Below are positions 17,631 to 26,688 of a stretch of DNA of 64,000 nt, piece by piece (positions within the stretch are counted from its first letter, which is position 1; each line of letters starts with the position of its first letter). The notes beneath the pieces were generated by a model that saw only the letters and a program-made list of their open reading frames with translations, did not search any database and was not told the DNA's origin. The DNA comes from Vibrio fortis (GTDB lineage Bacteria > Pseudomonadota > Gammaproteobacteria > Enterobacterales > Vibrionaceae): NCBI RefSeq assembly GCF_000695685.1, contig NZ_JFFR01000027.1, forward strand, positions 620,001-684,000, given 5' to 3'. The position numbers and the translations under genes were made by a program.

Positions 17631-19343
17631 CTACTCCTCAGCCGACTCAATTTTCTTCAACACATAGTCCGTGCCAGATTTCACCACGAGGAAACGCACT
17701 TTTTGTCCCTCTTTGTAATCATCAAGTGGAATATCATCGCTAGCGGTGAAATTCATCTCTCCGGCTTGCCACTGCCACTCATCAACGGCTTGGTGATTCA
17801 CTGTGATCATGCCAAAATCTGCCATCAGCATAGTGATATCGCCTTCGACCCAGACTTCCGGCGCCATTGTGTTATCACTTTGGCTCACTTCGGTGACTTG
17901 GAATTGGCCTGAATCGGTCTTCTCCATTTTAAAATCGATCGCCTGACCGTTCGCTAAGCCAGATAAATCAACCTCATCAGAGAAGGTAAAGTCCATCACC
18001 ATTCCCGGCCAATCCCACTCGGGAACCGGTTGATGCTCAATGGTTGCCATGCGGTGTCCCACCATCAGATTGGTGATACTGCCTTTTGCCCACACGGAAT
18101 CGCTCATCTGCATTGGCTCTTCATCGATAGAAGAGATTCGAGACAAATCCGCCGTTTGGCTAGACTCCGAATCCAACATGAAGTGAGCAGAAGTTACGAC
18201 GCTCACACCCTGTTCGAGACCTTCAAGCACTTCGACACGATCGCCCGCTTCACGCCCTACACGTATACGATGTGAGCGATATTTACCTTCACCTTCAGAC
18301 AACACCACTCGCGTCATGCCACCCGAGTGAATCACCGATGAGCGTGCTACTGTTAGGACTTGATCGTCACTTTCTGGTTTGAGCGTGATGTTCGAGAACA
18401 TATTCGGCTTCAGTTCACCATCAGGATTGGGAAACTTAAGACGCACTCGCAGTGTTCGAGTGGTTGGATCTAGGATTGGGTAAACGTAATCCACACGACC
18501 GCTCCATTCGCCCCCCGGAACCGCGTCTAACGTCATCGAAGCTGCAGTGCCTTGTGAAATCCAGTGTGCTTGACGTTCAAACACCTCGGCATCAACCCAA
18601 ACTTCTTCCAGCGGGCCGGCGCTAATGACTGCTTGAGCAGGAGAAAGATAACCACCCTCTCGAATATTTAAGGTTGCGATAACCCCATCGGCTGGCGCTT
18701 TTATTTCAATGGTTTGCGATGCTTTGCCACGTCTCACGATTTGATTGATTTGCTGTTTATCAACTCCCAAAGAGATCAATCGTTCCTTAGCACCTGAGAT
18801 CATACCTTTACGACCCGTTTTATAAGCGCTCAACAGCTCTTCTTGTGCCTTAACTAACTCTGGAGAATAGAGTGTAAACAGCACTTCACCCTTGGATACA
18901 GTTTCACCTACCGCATTAATAAATAGGTCTTGAACCCACCCCGCCGCACGGACGTTGGTCTGCCACAGACGACTTTCATCAAAGGCAACGTAGCCCACCG
19001 TCTCTATTTTTGGCGTCAAAGGTTCTAACATCACAGATTCGGTTTTTACCCCAAGGTTGTTCTCCACTGAAGGGTCAATGGTGACCGTCCCCGGTTTATC
19101 TTTTTTTCCTGCCAAGTCATCAGCATAAACAGGAACTAAGTCCATCCCCATAGGTGACTTACCCGGCTGGTCTCGTTGATAGTTCGGGTCCATCGGGGCA
19201 ACCCAATAAAGCGGCTCATCTGCGCTTTTTTCTGACATTTCTCCACTCATAGCAGCGTGGTTCATCGGGAAAAATTGACTCGCACCAACACCGATTGCTG
19301 CACCAACGACAAGAGCGATACTTGCGACTGTAAATGATTTCAT
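17631..19343 (-). CDS. cusB: CusB adaptor fused to two CusF-like domains
   Basis: A 570-residue membrane fusion protein. After an N-terminal membrane anchor comes a heavy-metal-binding-like segment at residues 45-72 (YWVAPMDP...PMGMDLVPVY), then the lipoyl, hairpin and barrel domains. Two CusF-like OB-fold domains end the protein. The first (about 417-490) has the full metal set H437, W445, M448, M450. The second (about 495-568) keeps H517, W525 and M530 but has Gly instead of the first Met. CusF normally is a separate chaperone feeding copper to CusB; the fusion would tether it. There is no free cusF gene in the operon. Confidence 0.9.
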   Translation of the reverse strand: MKSFTVASIALVVGAAIGVGASQFFPMNHAAMSGEMSEKSADEPLYWVAPMDPNYQRDQPGKSPMGMDLVPVYADDLAGKKDKPGTVTIDPSVENNLGVKTESVMLEPLTPKIETVGYVAFDESRLWQTNVRAAGWVQDLFINAVGETVSKGEVLFTLYSPELVKAQEELLSAYKTGRKGMISGAKERLISLGVDKQQINQIVRRGKASQTIEIKAPADGVIATLNIREGGYLSPAQAVISAGPLEEVWVDAEVFERQAHWISQGTAASMTLDAVPGGEWSGRVDYVYPILDPTTRTLRVRLKFPNPDGELKPNMFSNITLKPESDDQVLTVARSSVIHSGGMTRVVLSEGEGKYRSHRIRVGREAGDRVEVLEGLEQGVSVVTSAHFMLDSESSQTADLSRISSIDEEPMQMSDSVWAKGSITNLMVGHRMATIEHQPVPEWDWPGMVMDFTFSDEVDLSGLANGQAIDFKMEKTDSGQFQVTEVSQSDNTMAPEVWVEGDITMLMADFGMITVNHQAVDEWQWQAGEMNFTASDDIPLDDYKEGQKVRFLVVKSGTDYVLKKIESAEE

Positions 19344-19352
19344 GATGTTTCC

Positions 19353-20849
19353 TTATTGCGCTTGTGGCGTTGTCTTTGATGATTGAGAAGGCTGGTGATA
19401 TGAGCCACCAACAAGCGCAGCCAATTGACTGTTAACTATGTTTAAATCCGTGATTAATCTCTGCTGTTCTAGCTCGATATTGAGCGCGTTAGTCATAGCA
19501 GTGATCACGTCATTAAATTGCGCAGTGTTATTTTGATAACCGCGTTCAACGGCCTTTGTGGTTGCATCAGCTTGAGGAATAAAGCTGTTTTGATAACGTT
19601 CGATACGCTGAGATAGGTTGTCTCTATCCACCAAAAGCGCGTTTACTTTGGCGTTCATTTGACTAAGAAGCGTCTCTTTCTGAGCACGTGCAGAACCCAC
19701 TTGGTACTGAGCAGCTTCAACACTCTTGTCTTGACGATTGCCCGTAAACAATGGGATATCCATAGTCACATAAGCACTGACCAGATCTGACGCCGGATTA
19801 CCTTGCATATTATTCGCTTGTCGATAGGCGTACATCACCTCGACGCCGAACTGAGGTAGATACGCTTGCTCTGCAATCTCTACTTGCGTTTCGTTGACGG
19901 TGATAGCCGTATCCGCAGCACGAACCATAGGGTGTGACTGCAATAAAGCGTAGTATTGGGATTGACCAACGTAAGGCTTTAATTGGCCTTCTAAAGCTTG
20001 CCAACTCAAGGCGTTACTGGCCTGAATAGATTGAGGTTGTGCGCCTGGTTGTGACGCATCTATAGCAAAATTTGCCTGTGATGAATTCAACCAATCTGAA
20101 CCTAGCCACTCAGAAAGCTGAGCAATAATTCGACGCTGTTGCTGCTGATTAGCTTGCAGCTTTTCATCAAACTTAGCGACATTCAGTTGAGCATTGAGCA
20201 GGTCCTGAGCTTCGCTGTTACCGATTCCATAATTGGTCTCAATAAAACGCTCAAGCTCTACCATTAAACGACGCGTTTCTAACAAGGTTGAACGTGCAGC
20301 TTGCTGATAACCCAGCTCCAACCATAGTGTGGTAATGGTGTTGGTGATTTCTCTTTCTCGGACAGCAACTTGCAAGTCAATACCATCTGCTTGCTGGCTT
20401 GACTGGCGCTCCTTTAAATCCAACGTCGAACCACGTTCAAACTGCTGCATTAACCCAACAGAAATATTGGTCATAGGATCTTCGTCGAACTTAAAACTAT
20501 CGACAGGAAGGCCACCAAAACCCACTTTTAGCTTTGGATCACTGAGGGTGGCTGAAGCGATACCCGCATGACGAGTCGCTTGAGATTGAGCGATGAGCTG
20601 CTGACGACCGCTATCACGCTGCAAGGCTTGGTCAATAAGCAGTGCTAACTGGCGCTCTTGGGCTTGTAGAGTCTCTAGTTCACCAGTAACAACAGCACGA
20701 CTTCCGTTGGCAGAGGTCACTGCCTCATTTGACGATGCTGCCATCACAAATGCAGGCATCGCTATCAAGCTGGTGCATATTGGCAGCACCAACCATCTCG
20801 ATTCAATATTCACAAGAATAAATCCATTTTGTGGCGTTAAAAAACGCAT
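19353..20849 (-). CDS. cusC: CusC-type outer-membrane channel (TolC family)
   Basis: About 498 residues from the ATG at 20849 (the GTG at 20858 lacks good spacing from its ribosome site). A signal peptide ends near AFVMAA. Two repeats of long Gln/Ala-rich helices follow, as in TolC/OEP proteins. The product would join CusB and CusA into a trans-envelope copper efflux pump. There is no lipobox, unlike enterobacterial CusC. It lies 9 bp before cusB. Confidence 0.83.
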   Translation of the reverse strand: MRFLTPQNGFILVNIESRWLVLPICTSLIAMPAFVMAASSNEAVTSANGSRAVVTGELETLQAQERQLALLIDQALQRDSGRQQLIAQSQATRHAGIASATLSDPKLKVGFGGLPVDSFKFDEDPMTNISVGLMQQFERGSTLDLKERQSSQQADGIDLQVAVREREITNTITTLWLELGYQQAARSTLLETRRLMVELERFIETNYGIGNSEAQDLLNAQLNVAKFDEKLQANQQQQRRIIAQLSEWLGSDWLNSSQANFAIDASQPGAQPQSIQASNALSWQALEGQLKPYVGQSQYYALLQSHPMVRAADTAITVNETQVEIAEQAYLPQFGVEVMYAYRQANNMQGNPASDLVSAYVTMDIPLFTGNRQDKSVEAAQYQVGSARAQKETLLSQMNAKVNALLVDRDNLSQRIERYQNSFIPQADATTKAVERGYQNNTAQFNDVITAMTNALNIELEQQRLITDLNIVNSQLAALVGGSYHQPSQSSKTTPQAQ

Positions 20850-20911
20850 AGATCGCACCTAGGCTCAACCTGGTAGGTCGGTCTTAGGTAATGAGATTTG
20901 GGAATTGTGAA

Positions 20912-21319
20912 TTAAGCGGAAGGCGGTCTTAGAATAGACTGAATGCGCGCAACTTTACTGCCAATAATCACAGAGTGATAAGGAGCAAGCGAGTAAGCAA
21001 AACTGGATAAGGAACTGATAGATTGGATTGGGTAAGACCAGCTCAGGCAGATAGACACACAGCAATTGGCGCCCATATCCCCACCGTGTGAGCAATGAGA
21101 TGTCTCATGTTGTCCCATATCATGCATAGATTGATCATCACTAGAAACATCACACATTGAAGACATTGCATGAGTCATCATACTCGCGTGATGGCAAGAC
21201 ATCGTCTCTTTATCCATCATCTGCATTTCCATGGTTGACGCACTGGAGACAGACGTCGACATCAACATCGCAAAGATGCTGAAGATCGTAATCCAAAATG
21301 TCTTAAGTGAATGCGTCAT
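20912..21319 (-). CDS. Small Met/His/Cys-rich exported protein (CopL-like)
   Basis: About 135 residues from the ATG at 21319 with a signal peptide (FWITIFSIFAMLMSTSVSSA). The mature part is dense in Met, His and Cys (MSCHHASMMTHAMSSMCD, then HETSHCSHGG and CCVSICLSW), clearly a soft-metal binder. It is the first gene after the CueR-type promoter and leads cusCBA-copI. It resembles small CopL/DUF2946-like proteins of copper loci, but the family assignment is uncertain. Confidence 0.7.
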   Translation of the reverse strand: MTHSLKTFWITIFSIFAMLMSTSVSSASTMEMQMMDKETMSCHHASMMTHAMSSMCDVSSDDQSMHDMGQHETSHCSHGGDMGANCCVSICLSWSYPIQSISSLSSFAYSLAPYHSVIIGSKVARIQSILRPPSA

Positions 21320-21345
21320 AACCAATCCATATATTTTGAACCGTC

Positions 21346-21376
21346 ACTATAAAGGTTACCCCAAGGGTAAGGTCAA
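21346..21376 (-). promoter_or_regulatory. CueR/MerR-type copper promoter
   Basis: On the minus strand TTGACC and TATAGT are separated by exactly 19 bp. The spacer holds TTACCCTTGGGGTAACCTT, an inverted repeat of the CueR type. The over-long spacer is the hallmark of promoters activated by MerR-family proteins twisting the DNA. It drives the CopL-like gene and the cus genes. The regulator gene is not in the window. Confidence 0.85.
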
Positions 21377-21614
21377 TGGCTCTTTAGACAAATATAGCTC
21401 CAATACTGATTAAGCGCTCATTAAATAGACTTATTGATGCTTTTCTACCAATTATCTTTGTCGTCTAGACAAAACACCCTAGTTGATGTCGTGCAGACAC
21501 AAATTTACTATGCGCAACATCAGTTTTAACAACGAATCTTCAAATACTTAGAAGCGTCGGTTAATCCATGGTCATGAAACAGGTCATTTTTGAATTTCGA
21601 TTCGTCCCCAGTTT

Positions 21615-22040
21615 ATGAGCCCATTTGGTGCTCGTTTCTACCTGAATGAACCTTTGGAATTATTTGTGAACGTTTTAAAGAATATTTGCCCACTTAAAAT
21701 GGGGAAAGAGCGTGACAAGCGCGAGTATGATTTGCGAGTACTGAATCGTGTTAGTGATAGTGAATACGCTTCACGCATGGCAATTTGGGATACTCTGTTG
21801 ATGGGTAAACCAGCTGCAAGTGAAATGAAAGGGTTTATGGATGAGGCTTTCAACAAGCTTCAAAATGAACTGAAAGAGACCAGCCGCGAGTTATCGATTA
21901 ACTACACCGATTTTATTGCTATGGCGCATGAAGAAGTGAATTACATCAAGATATTCGTTGCGGATAACAAGGTGCAAATCGGTTGGTACATTGCTATCGC
22001 TTTAACGATTGCAGGAACCATCGCTCTTTGTATGCAGTAG
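21615..22040 (+). CDS. Hypothetical tail-anchored protein
   Basis: A 141-residue protein with charged, helical sequence and one C-terminal membrane helix (WYIAIALTIAGTIALCM), so it is probably anchored in the inner membrane with most of it in the cytoplasm. The start is uncertain: neither the ATG at 21615 nor the in-frame ATG at 21699 (MGKERDKREYDL) has a good ribosome site. I recognise no family. It converges with thiE. Confidence 0.55.
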   Translation: MSPFGARFYLNEPLELFVNVLKNICPLKMGKERDKREYDLRVLNRVSDSEYASRMAIWDTLLMGKPAASEMKGFMDEAFNKLQNELKETSRELSINYTDFIAMAHEEVNYIKIFVADNKVQIGWYIAIALTIAGTIALCMQ

Positions 22041-22077
22041 GCTGAGTTCAGCTCATACAAAATTCACCAAAATATGA

Positions 22078-22117
22078 CTAGAAAACAAGTTACTCGTTTT
22101 GAGCCGTTGTTTTCTAG
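22078..22117. terminator. Hairpin between convergent genes
   Basis: CTAGAAAACAA and TTGTTTTCTAG form an 11-bp perfect stem between the tail-anchored protein gene and thiE. It is a probable bidirectional terminator, though the T-tracts lie inside the stem. Confidence 0.5.
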
Positions 22118-22165
22118 TCAATTGAAATCTGAGCTACTCCATTTCTGAACTATTCTATTTCTAAA

Positions 22166-22783
22166 TTACCCCATCAAAGAGAGCAGATGCTGAGCAGCAG
22201 CTTTGGGATCATCGGCCTGACAGATAGCTGAAACTAAAGCTAAACCATGTACACCAGTCGCCATCAACTCGGGGATATTACTCTCGTTAATTCCACCAAT
22301 ACCAACGATCGGCAGTTTCGTTGTTTCAAGCGCACTCTTTAAACCTTCTACACCCCAGTGCTTTTTAGTATTGGTTTTGGTTGGTGTAGCAAAAATCGCA
22401 CTTAAACCGATGTAGTCAATTGGAAGGTGTTCCGCTTCTTTCAGCTGCTGTTCATTCTCAATCGAAAGACCAAGTATTTTATCTTCACCAATCAGCTGTC
22501 GCGCTATCTCCGCAGGCATATCTGACTGACCAAGATGAAGCCCACCAGCGTCTACCGCCAATGCAACATCAACACGATCATTAATAATCAAAGGAACACC
22601 TGTTCCACTGAGAATCGCTTTTACACGTTGTGCTCTCTCAATGAAGGCTCTCACATCACCATGCTTTTCTCGTACCTGAACCATGGTCACGCCCCCAGCG
22701 ACACCCTGTTCAACAACATGTTCTAATGTGGCGAGATCTTGCTGATCGTCGGTGACAAGATACAACTTGTATGGATTGCTCAT
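22166..22783 (-). CDS. thiE: Thiamine-phosphate synthase
   Basis: A 205-residue TIM-barrel enzyme joining HMP-PP and thiazole phosphate to thiamine phosphate. Family motifs are clear: VTMVQVREK near residue 37, INDRVDVALAVDAGGLHLGQSD, GLSAIFATPTKTNT and the phosphate-binding PIVGIGGI. It is encoded apart from the thi salvage operon at 25197-30109, with a chemoreceptor gene between. No TPP riboswitch is visible in its own leader. Confidence 0.93.
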   Translation of the reverse strand: MSNPYKLYLVTDDQQDLATLEHVVEQGVAGGVTMVQVREKHGDVRAFIERAQRVKAILSGTGVPLIINDRVDVALAVDAGGLHLGQSDMPAEIARQLIGEDKILGLSIENEQQLKEAEHLPIDYIGLSAIFATPTKTNTKKHWGVEGLKSALETTKLPIVGIGGINESNIPELMATGVHGLALVSAICQADDPKAAAQHLLSLMG

Positions 22784-23130
22784 TGATTTGGAGTCCTTAT
22801 TAATGCACGTACTACACTTTGGAGCACTGTATGCTTTGTTATTTTTAAGTGCCTAGTTTACCGATTGATCGCACTAGAGACATCAATTACTCGCGCCATC
22901 TTCCCTCACTCGCAATTCCTAATGAGTTGTCACTTCTTACACCATGACAATATGTTACTAGGCACACATGAAACCACTCAAAAACTCTGAAACAAGCACT
23001 CAAAGACAACAAAACACCTACAAGTGACACATTAATGTTACATTTTGCATGCTCTTACATCTTAAATGTGAAATACTCTACGAGTACTTACAGGCAAGAA
23101 TACAGTGAAACGCGGATTATAAGGATGTAT
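22784..23130. other. Intergenic region between thiE and a chemoreceptor gene
   Basis: This 347-bp divergent spacer holds both promoters presumably. I see no riboswitch, clear operator or conserved ORF. An in-frame extension of the receptor ORF back to 23035 is unlikely to be translated. Confidence 0.5.
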
Positions 23131-25077
23131 ATGCGTCAACTATCTATCTCTTTAAGAGTGAAACTGGGTTATGCGATCTGCTTACTCTTTTTCATCATCT
23201 CGGGCTTTGTTAGCTTTCAAGGGATCCAAACCCTGTCTAACGGTTTTAAACACTACAGTCTATTGAGTGGGCAAGCTGAAGAGTCCAGCAATATTGAAAC
23301 CCACTTTCTACAAATGCGCCTCACCTCTGAGCGCTACCTAGCAACGCTTGATGACCAATATCAGCAAGCTTATCTCGCCAATAAAAGCGACATCGACCAA
23401 CAACTGCAATCTTTACTCAGCCAAACTCAACACTCCGATAGCCTAGAACGCCTTTCTCAGGTTCAACAGAGCATTACTGCCTTTGACCAAGCTTACCAGT
23501 TGATGAGTCAGAGCCAGCAATTAATCCACCAGCTAGTCACAGTTGAGATGGTGAAAAGAGAAGAGAACGCTCTCAAAGCGGCTCAGAGCCTACTTTACGA
23601 GTCTTATAATAACGACGACTCCAACGCGAGCCTATACGCAGGGATGCTGATGGAGAACTTCTTAGCCGCGAAAATCGCAGTGCTAAGCTACTCAAACGAC
23701 GGTAATCCAAAGACCTACGAAACAGGCCAAGATCTGTTTGAATATGCCCTACCCGGCATTGAGGGTGATATCCGCTCTCTAGAGTCATCAGATTACCAAG
23801 CAGAATTGATCGATAGCTTCACCGCTCAGCGCGAAGCCTACGCAACAGGTTTTGAGCAAGTCCACCAACAGAAACTTGAGAACGCTCAACTTCAAACCCA
23901 GCTGACCAGCTTAGGTGATACCCTCGCCATTGCCGTATTAGATGCACAATCTATCATCGAGCAGCAGAAAAACGCACTTATCCCAGAGCTCGAACTCAGC
24001 GAAGAGCGTTCGATTCAGATCATCGTGTTACTCACAGGCATTGCATTATTGGTTGGGACAACGAGTGCGATTCTTGTGACTCGCTCTATCAGCAAGGGGA
24101 TCGCTCAGGTTAAAGAGATCACCAATGAGCTGGCACAAGGTAATTTGAGTGTTGACGTCAAAGTAACTGACCAGAACGAAATTGGTCAGTTACTGGAGAA
24201 CATGAAAACCACCATAGAGTCGCTGCGCGATATCGTTCAGCAAGTAAATACTTCCAGCTTGCGCATTGGTGAAATGTCAGAGTCACTCGACAGCGTGACC
24301 ACAACGGGTTCAAACAACGCGTCGCGACTCAATGACGAAATCATCAACATCTCATCAGCTGTGTCTCAGCTCGCATCAAGCACATCAGAAATCGCATCTA
24401 GCGCTAATCACGCCTCTGAAGTAGCAAGCCAAGCGACTTCAAACGTTGCGATGGGTTTAACAGAAGTAGACAAAACCCTGCAAGAGATTGGTCAAGCTGA
24501 CGAGCAGATGCAACTTAGCAGCCAGAAAGTGAGCGACCTACATGCTGAGTCGATGAACATTGGCGCAATTTTAGAGGTGATTCAGGGCGTAACTGAGCAA
24601 ACAAACCTGCTCGCACTGAATGCTGCGATTGAAGCTGCGCGAGCTGGTGAACAAGGCCGTGGCTTTGCCGTGGTTGCAGATGAAGTACGTACTCTAGCGA
24701 AACGTACTCAAGAGTCTGCTAGCCAGATAAATGATTTGATCACCTCGTTGCAGCGCGGTGCCAAAGACGCTCTCGAGTCGATCAAAGAGAGCCATGGCAC
24801 AGTATCTCAAGCTTCGACACAGGCACAGCAGGCCTCTCAAAACCTACATGTGATCAATCAACACATTCAAGACCTTAACCAAGCAAATAGCCAGATTGCA
24901 GTTTCGGTTGATGAGCAAGATAGCCTAACTCGCTCTCTAGGTGACAATGCTCAAGGCGCGAATACCATCGCCCAGAGTAACCAAGAATCTGTGGCTAAAA
25001 TTTCGGAAGCGGCGAGCGAGCTTACTGAGGTTGCACACCACCTTAAGAGCCAAGTTGACCGCTTTAAGAGCACCTAA
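23131..25077 (+). CDS. Methyl-accepting chemotaxis protein, HBM-type sensor
   Basis: About 648 residues from the ATG at 23131 (AAGGA five bases ahead). A first membrane helix is followed by a large periplasmic all-helical region of some 270 residues that resembles the helical bimodular (HBM) sensor of McpS-type receptors. Then come a second membrane helix (IIVLLTGIALLVGTTSAILV), a HAMP domain and a signalling hairpin with EQTNLLALNAAIEAARAGEQGRGFAVVADEVRTLA. HBM receptors bind small organic acids in known cases; the ligand here is unknown. It sits between thiE and thiM. Confidence 0.88.
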   Translation: MRQLSISLRVKLGYAICLLFFIISGFVSFQGIQTLSNGFKHYSLLSGQAEESSNIETHFLQMRLTSERYLATLDDQYQQAYLANKSDIDQQLQSLLSQTQHSDSLERLSQVQQSITAFDQAYQLMSQSQQLIHQLVTVEMVKREENALKAAQSLLYESYNNDDSNASLYAGMLMENFLAAKIAVLSYSNDGNPKTYETGQDLFEYALPGIEGDIRSLESSDYQAELIDSFTAQREAYATGFEQVHQQKLENAQLQTQLTSLGDTLAIAVLDAQSIIEQQKNALIPELELSEERSIQIIVLLTGIALLVGTTSAILVTRSISKGIAQVKEITNELAQGNLSVDVKVTDQNEIGQLLENMKTTIESLRDIVQQVNTSSLRIGEMSESLDSVTTTGSNNASRLNDEIINISSAVSQLASSTSEIASSANHASEVASQATSNVAMGLTEVDKTLQEIGQADEQMQLSSQKVSDLHAESMNIGAILEVIQGVTEQTNLLALNAAIEAARAGEQGRGFAVVADEVRTLAKRTQESASQINDLITSLQRGAKDALESIKESHGTVSQASTQAQQASQNLHVINQHIQDLNQANSQIAVSVDEQDSLTRSLGDNAQGANTIAQSNQESVAKISEAASELTEVAHHLKSQVDRFKST

Positions 25078-25118
25078 CTTACGCCGCAGCCACCGCCAAT
25101 TGGATATATGCCAATAAA

Positions 25119-25157
25119 AATAACCCCGAGTTGATAAGACTCGGGGTTATTGTTTTT
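25119..25157. terminator. Bidirectional terminator, chemoreceptor/thiM
   Basis: AATAACCCCGAGT and ACTCGGGGTTATT form a 13-bp stem with a 7-nt loop followed by T-runs. It ends both the chemoreceptor gene and the thi operon. Confidence 0.92.
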
Positions 25158-25196
25158 GGCTTCAGAGAGCTTTTAAGCTGCGAGTCAAACTGTAAG

Positions 25197-25985
25197 CTAA
25201 GCCGTCAGCTTTAGACGAGCAGTAAGCGTCTCTTCGTCTAATTGATACAGGGCGTCGAGGATATTCAATTGCAGGCTACCTGGTCCTTGCGATTGCTCTG
25301 CTGCGATTTCGCCAGCAACGCCAAGTACCGCCGCAGCAGCCAAACCGCTGTTATCACCAACCGCAACAAATGCCCCAGTGAGAGCAGACAGCGTGCAACC
25401 CATTCCCGTTACGTAAGGCATCATGGCGTGACCGTTGTTCAGTTGCGTCACCGAGTCCGCAGTTACGATATAGTCAGTCTCGCCAGAAATCACCACGCTG
25501 GCGTTGTATTCAGCCACAAGGAACTTGGCAGCGCCTAATGCTGCCTCACTGCTATCTAGAGCATCAACACCTTTGCTTTGAGCTTGTTCACCCGCCAGTG
25601 CAATGATCTCTGAAGCATTAGCGCGAATGATTAAGCGGTCTGCCTGTTGAGCAATACGACGCGAAGTGTCGGTTCTAAGCTGGCTCGCACCACAGCCGAC
25701 AGGGTCAAGCACCACGGTTTTTCCATTCGCATTTGCTTGCTCAACAGCAAAGTCCATGCGCGGCGTCCAAACACTGTCTAAGGTACCAATATTGATCACC
25801 AATGCGCCTGCAAAAGACATCATCTCAGCCATTTCCTGCTTTGAGTGTGCCATGATGGGTGACGCACCCAGTGCCAGCAGAGCGTTCGCACTGTTATTCA
25901 TAACCACATAGTTGGTGATATTAACCACCAATGGTTTCTGTTCTCGAACCGCTTGCAGAGCGTTTGTGATCTGTTCAATAAGCAT
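25197..25985 (-). CDS. thiM: Hydroxyethylthiazole kinase
   Basis: A 262-residue ribokinase-fold enzyme that phosphorylates the thiazole alcohol THZ for salvage. NYVVMNNSANALLALGASPIM near the N-terminus, VVLDPVGCGAS in the middle and the GMGCTLSALTGAF catalytic segment are diagnostic. It is the last gene of the thi operon, 8 bp after tenA. Confidence 0.95.
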   Translation of the reverse strand: MLIEQITNALQAVREQKPLVVNITNYVVMNNSANALLALGASPIMAHSKQEMAEMMSFAGALVINIGTLDSVWTPRMDFAVEQANANGKTVVLDPVGCGASQLRTDTSRRIAQQADRLIIRANASEIIALAGEQAQSKGVDALDSSEAALGAAKFLVAEYNASVVISGETDYIVTADSVTQLNNGHAMMPYVTGMGCTLSALTGAFVAVGDNSGLAAAAVLGVAGEIAAEQSQGPGSLQLNILDALYQLDEETLTARLKLTA

Positions 25986-25993
25986 AAAGACCT

Positions 25994-26680
25994 CTAGTTA
26001 ATGTTTGGTAATACAGCATCGCTTGCATCAAGTCCTTGCTGCCAAAATGCCACTTCCATGCGTGTCGCCGTCTTAAAGATGTGAATCAAGTTCTGTCCAC
26101 GTTGGCTATTGATATCAATTTCCGCCAATAGTTGGTCGAAATACTCAGCCCCTGCCGCTACGCCACTTTGGAACTCTTCGCCACCGTATAAATCAATCCA
26201 GCTGCGGTATGGATTACCTTCCAAGACTGTTTTAGGGTCTTCCAGCAGTGCTTTACCAATCACAGCATAACCGATAGAGCATGGTGCCAGTGCCGCGTAG
26301 AGATCAACCAAATCACCCGTCATACCAGCATCCAGTACATAGCGTGTATATGCGACAGTACCAAAGTCTTCCGGCTCATTTTCTAGGTCCGATTCAGTCA
26401 GCCCCCACTGTTCGCAGTAAGTCACGTGATGACCAATTTCAGAATCCAACAATGCATGTACACTCGGCAATGCACGACGCATATCCGCCAGCGTATTGGC
26501 TTTGTAGATCGCTAATGCATAAGCACGGGCATACTGCTTTAGAAACAGAAAATCTTGTTTTAGATAATGGAGAAAACACGGCTGAGGCAGAGTACCTTGC
26601 GCCAGCGTTTGCACAAAATCATGCTCGGTGTAGCCCTGCCAATCTTGCTGACAAGCTGTGATTAAATCTTGATATTTCAT
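25994..26680 (-). CDS. tenA: Aminopyrimidine aminohydrolase / thiaminase II
   Basis: A 228-residue all-helical TenA protein. It hydrolyses amino-HMP (from degraded thiamine) to HMP, recycling pyrimidine. The nucleophilic Cys is C134 in LAPCSIGY, with D43 and a C-terminal Glu (MEVAFW) as the other expected active-site residues. It lies between thiY and thiM, so formyl-aminopyrimidine uptake by ThiXYZ and recycling by TenA form one route. Confidence 0.93.
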   Translation of the reverse strand: MKYQDLITACQQDWQGYTEHDFVQTLAQGTLPQPCFLHYLKQDFLFLKQYARAYALAIYKANTLADMRRALPSVHALLDSEIGHHVTYCEQWGLTESDLENEPEDFGTVAYTRYVLDAGMTGDLVDLYAALAPCSIGYAVIGKALLEDPKTVLEGNPYRSWIDLYGGEEFQSGVAAGAEYFDQLLAEIDINSQRGQNLIHIFKTATRMEVAFWQQGLDASDAVLPNIN

Positions 26681-26688
26681 GATGTTCC

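Noticed and set aside
17631..19343. CusB C-terminal extension as a sequencing fusion of separate cusF genes
   Set aside because: The frame is continuous with no start or ribosome site between domains, and two CusF domains follow one another cleanly.
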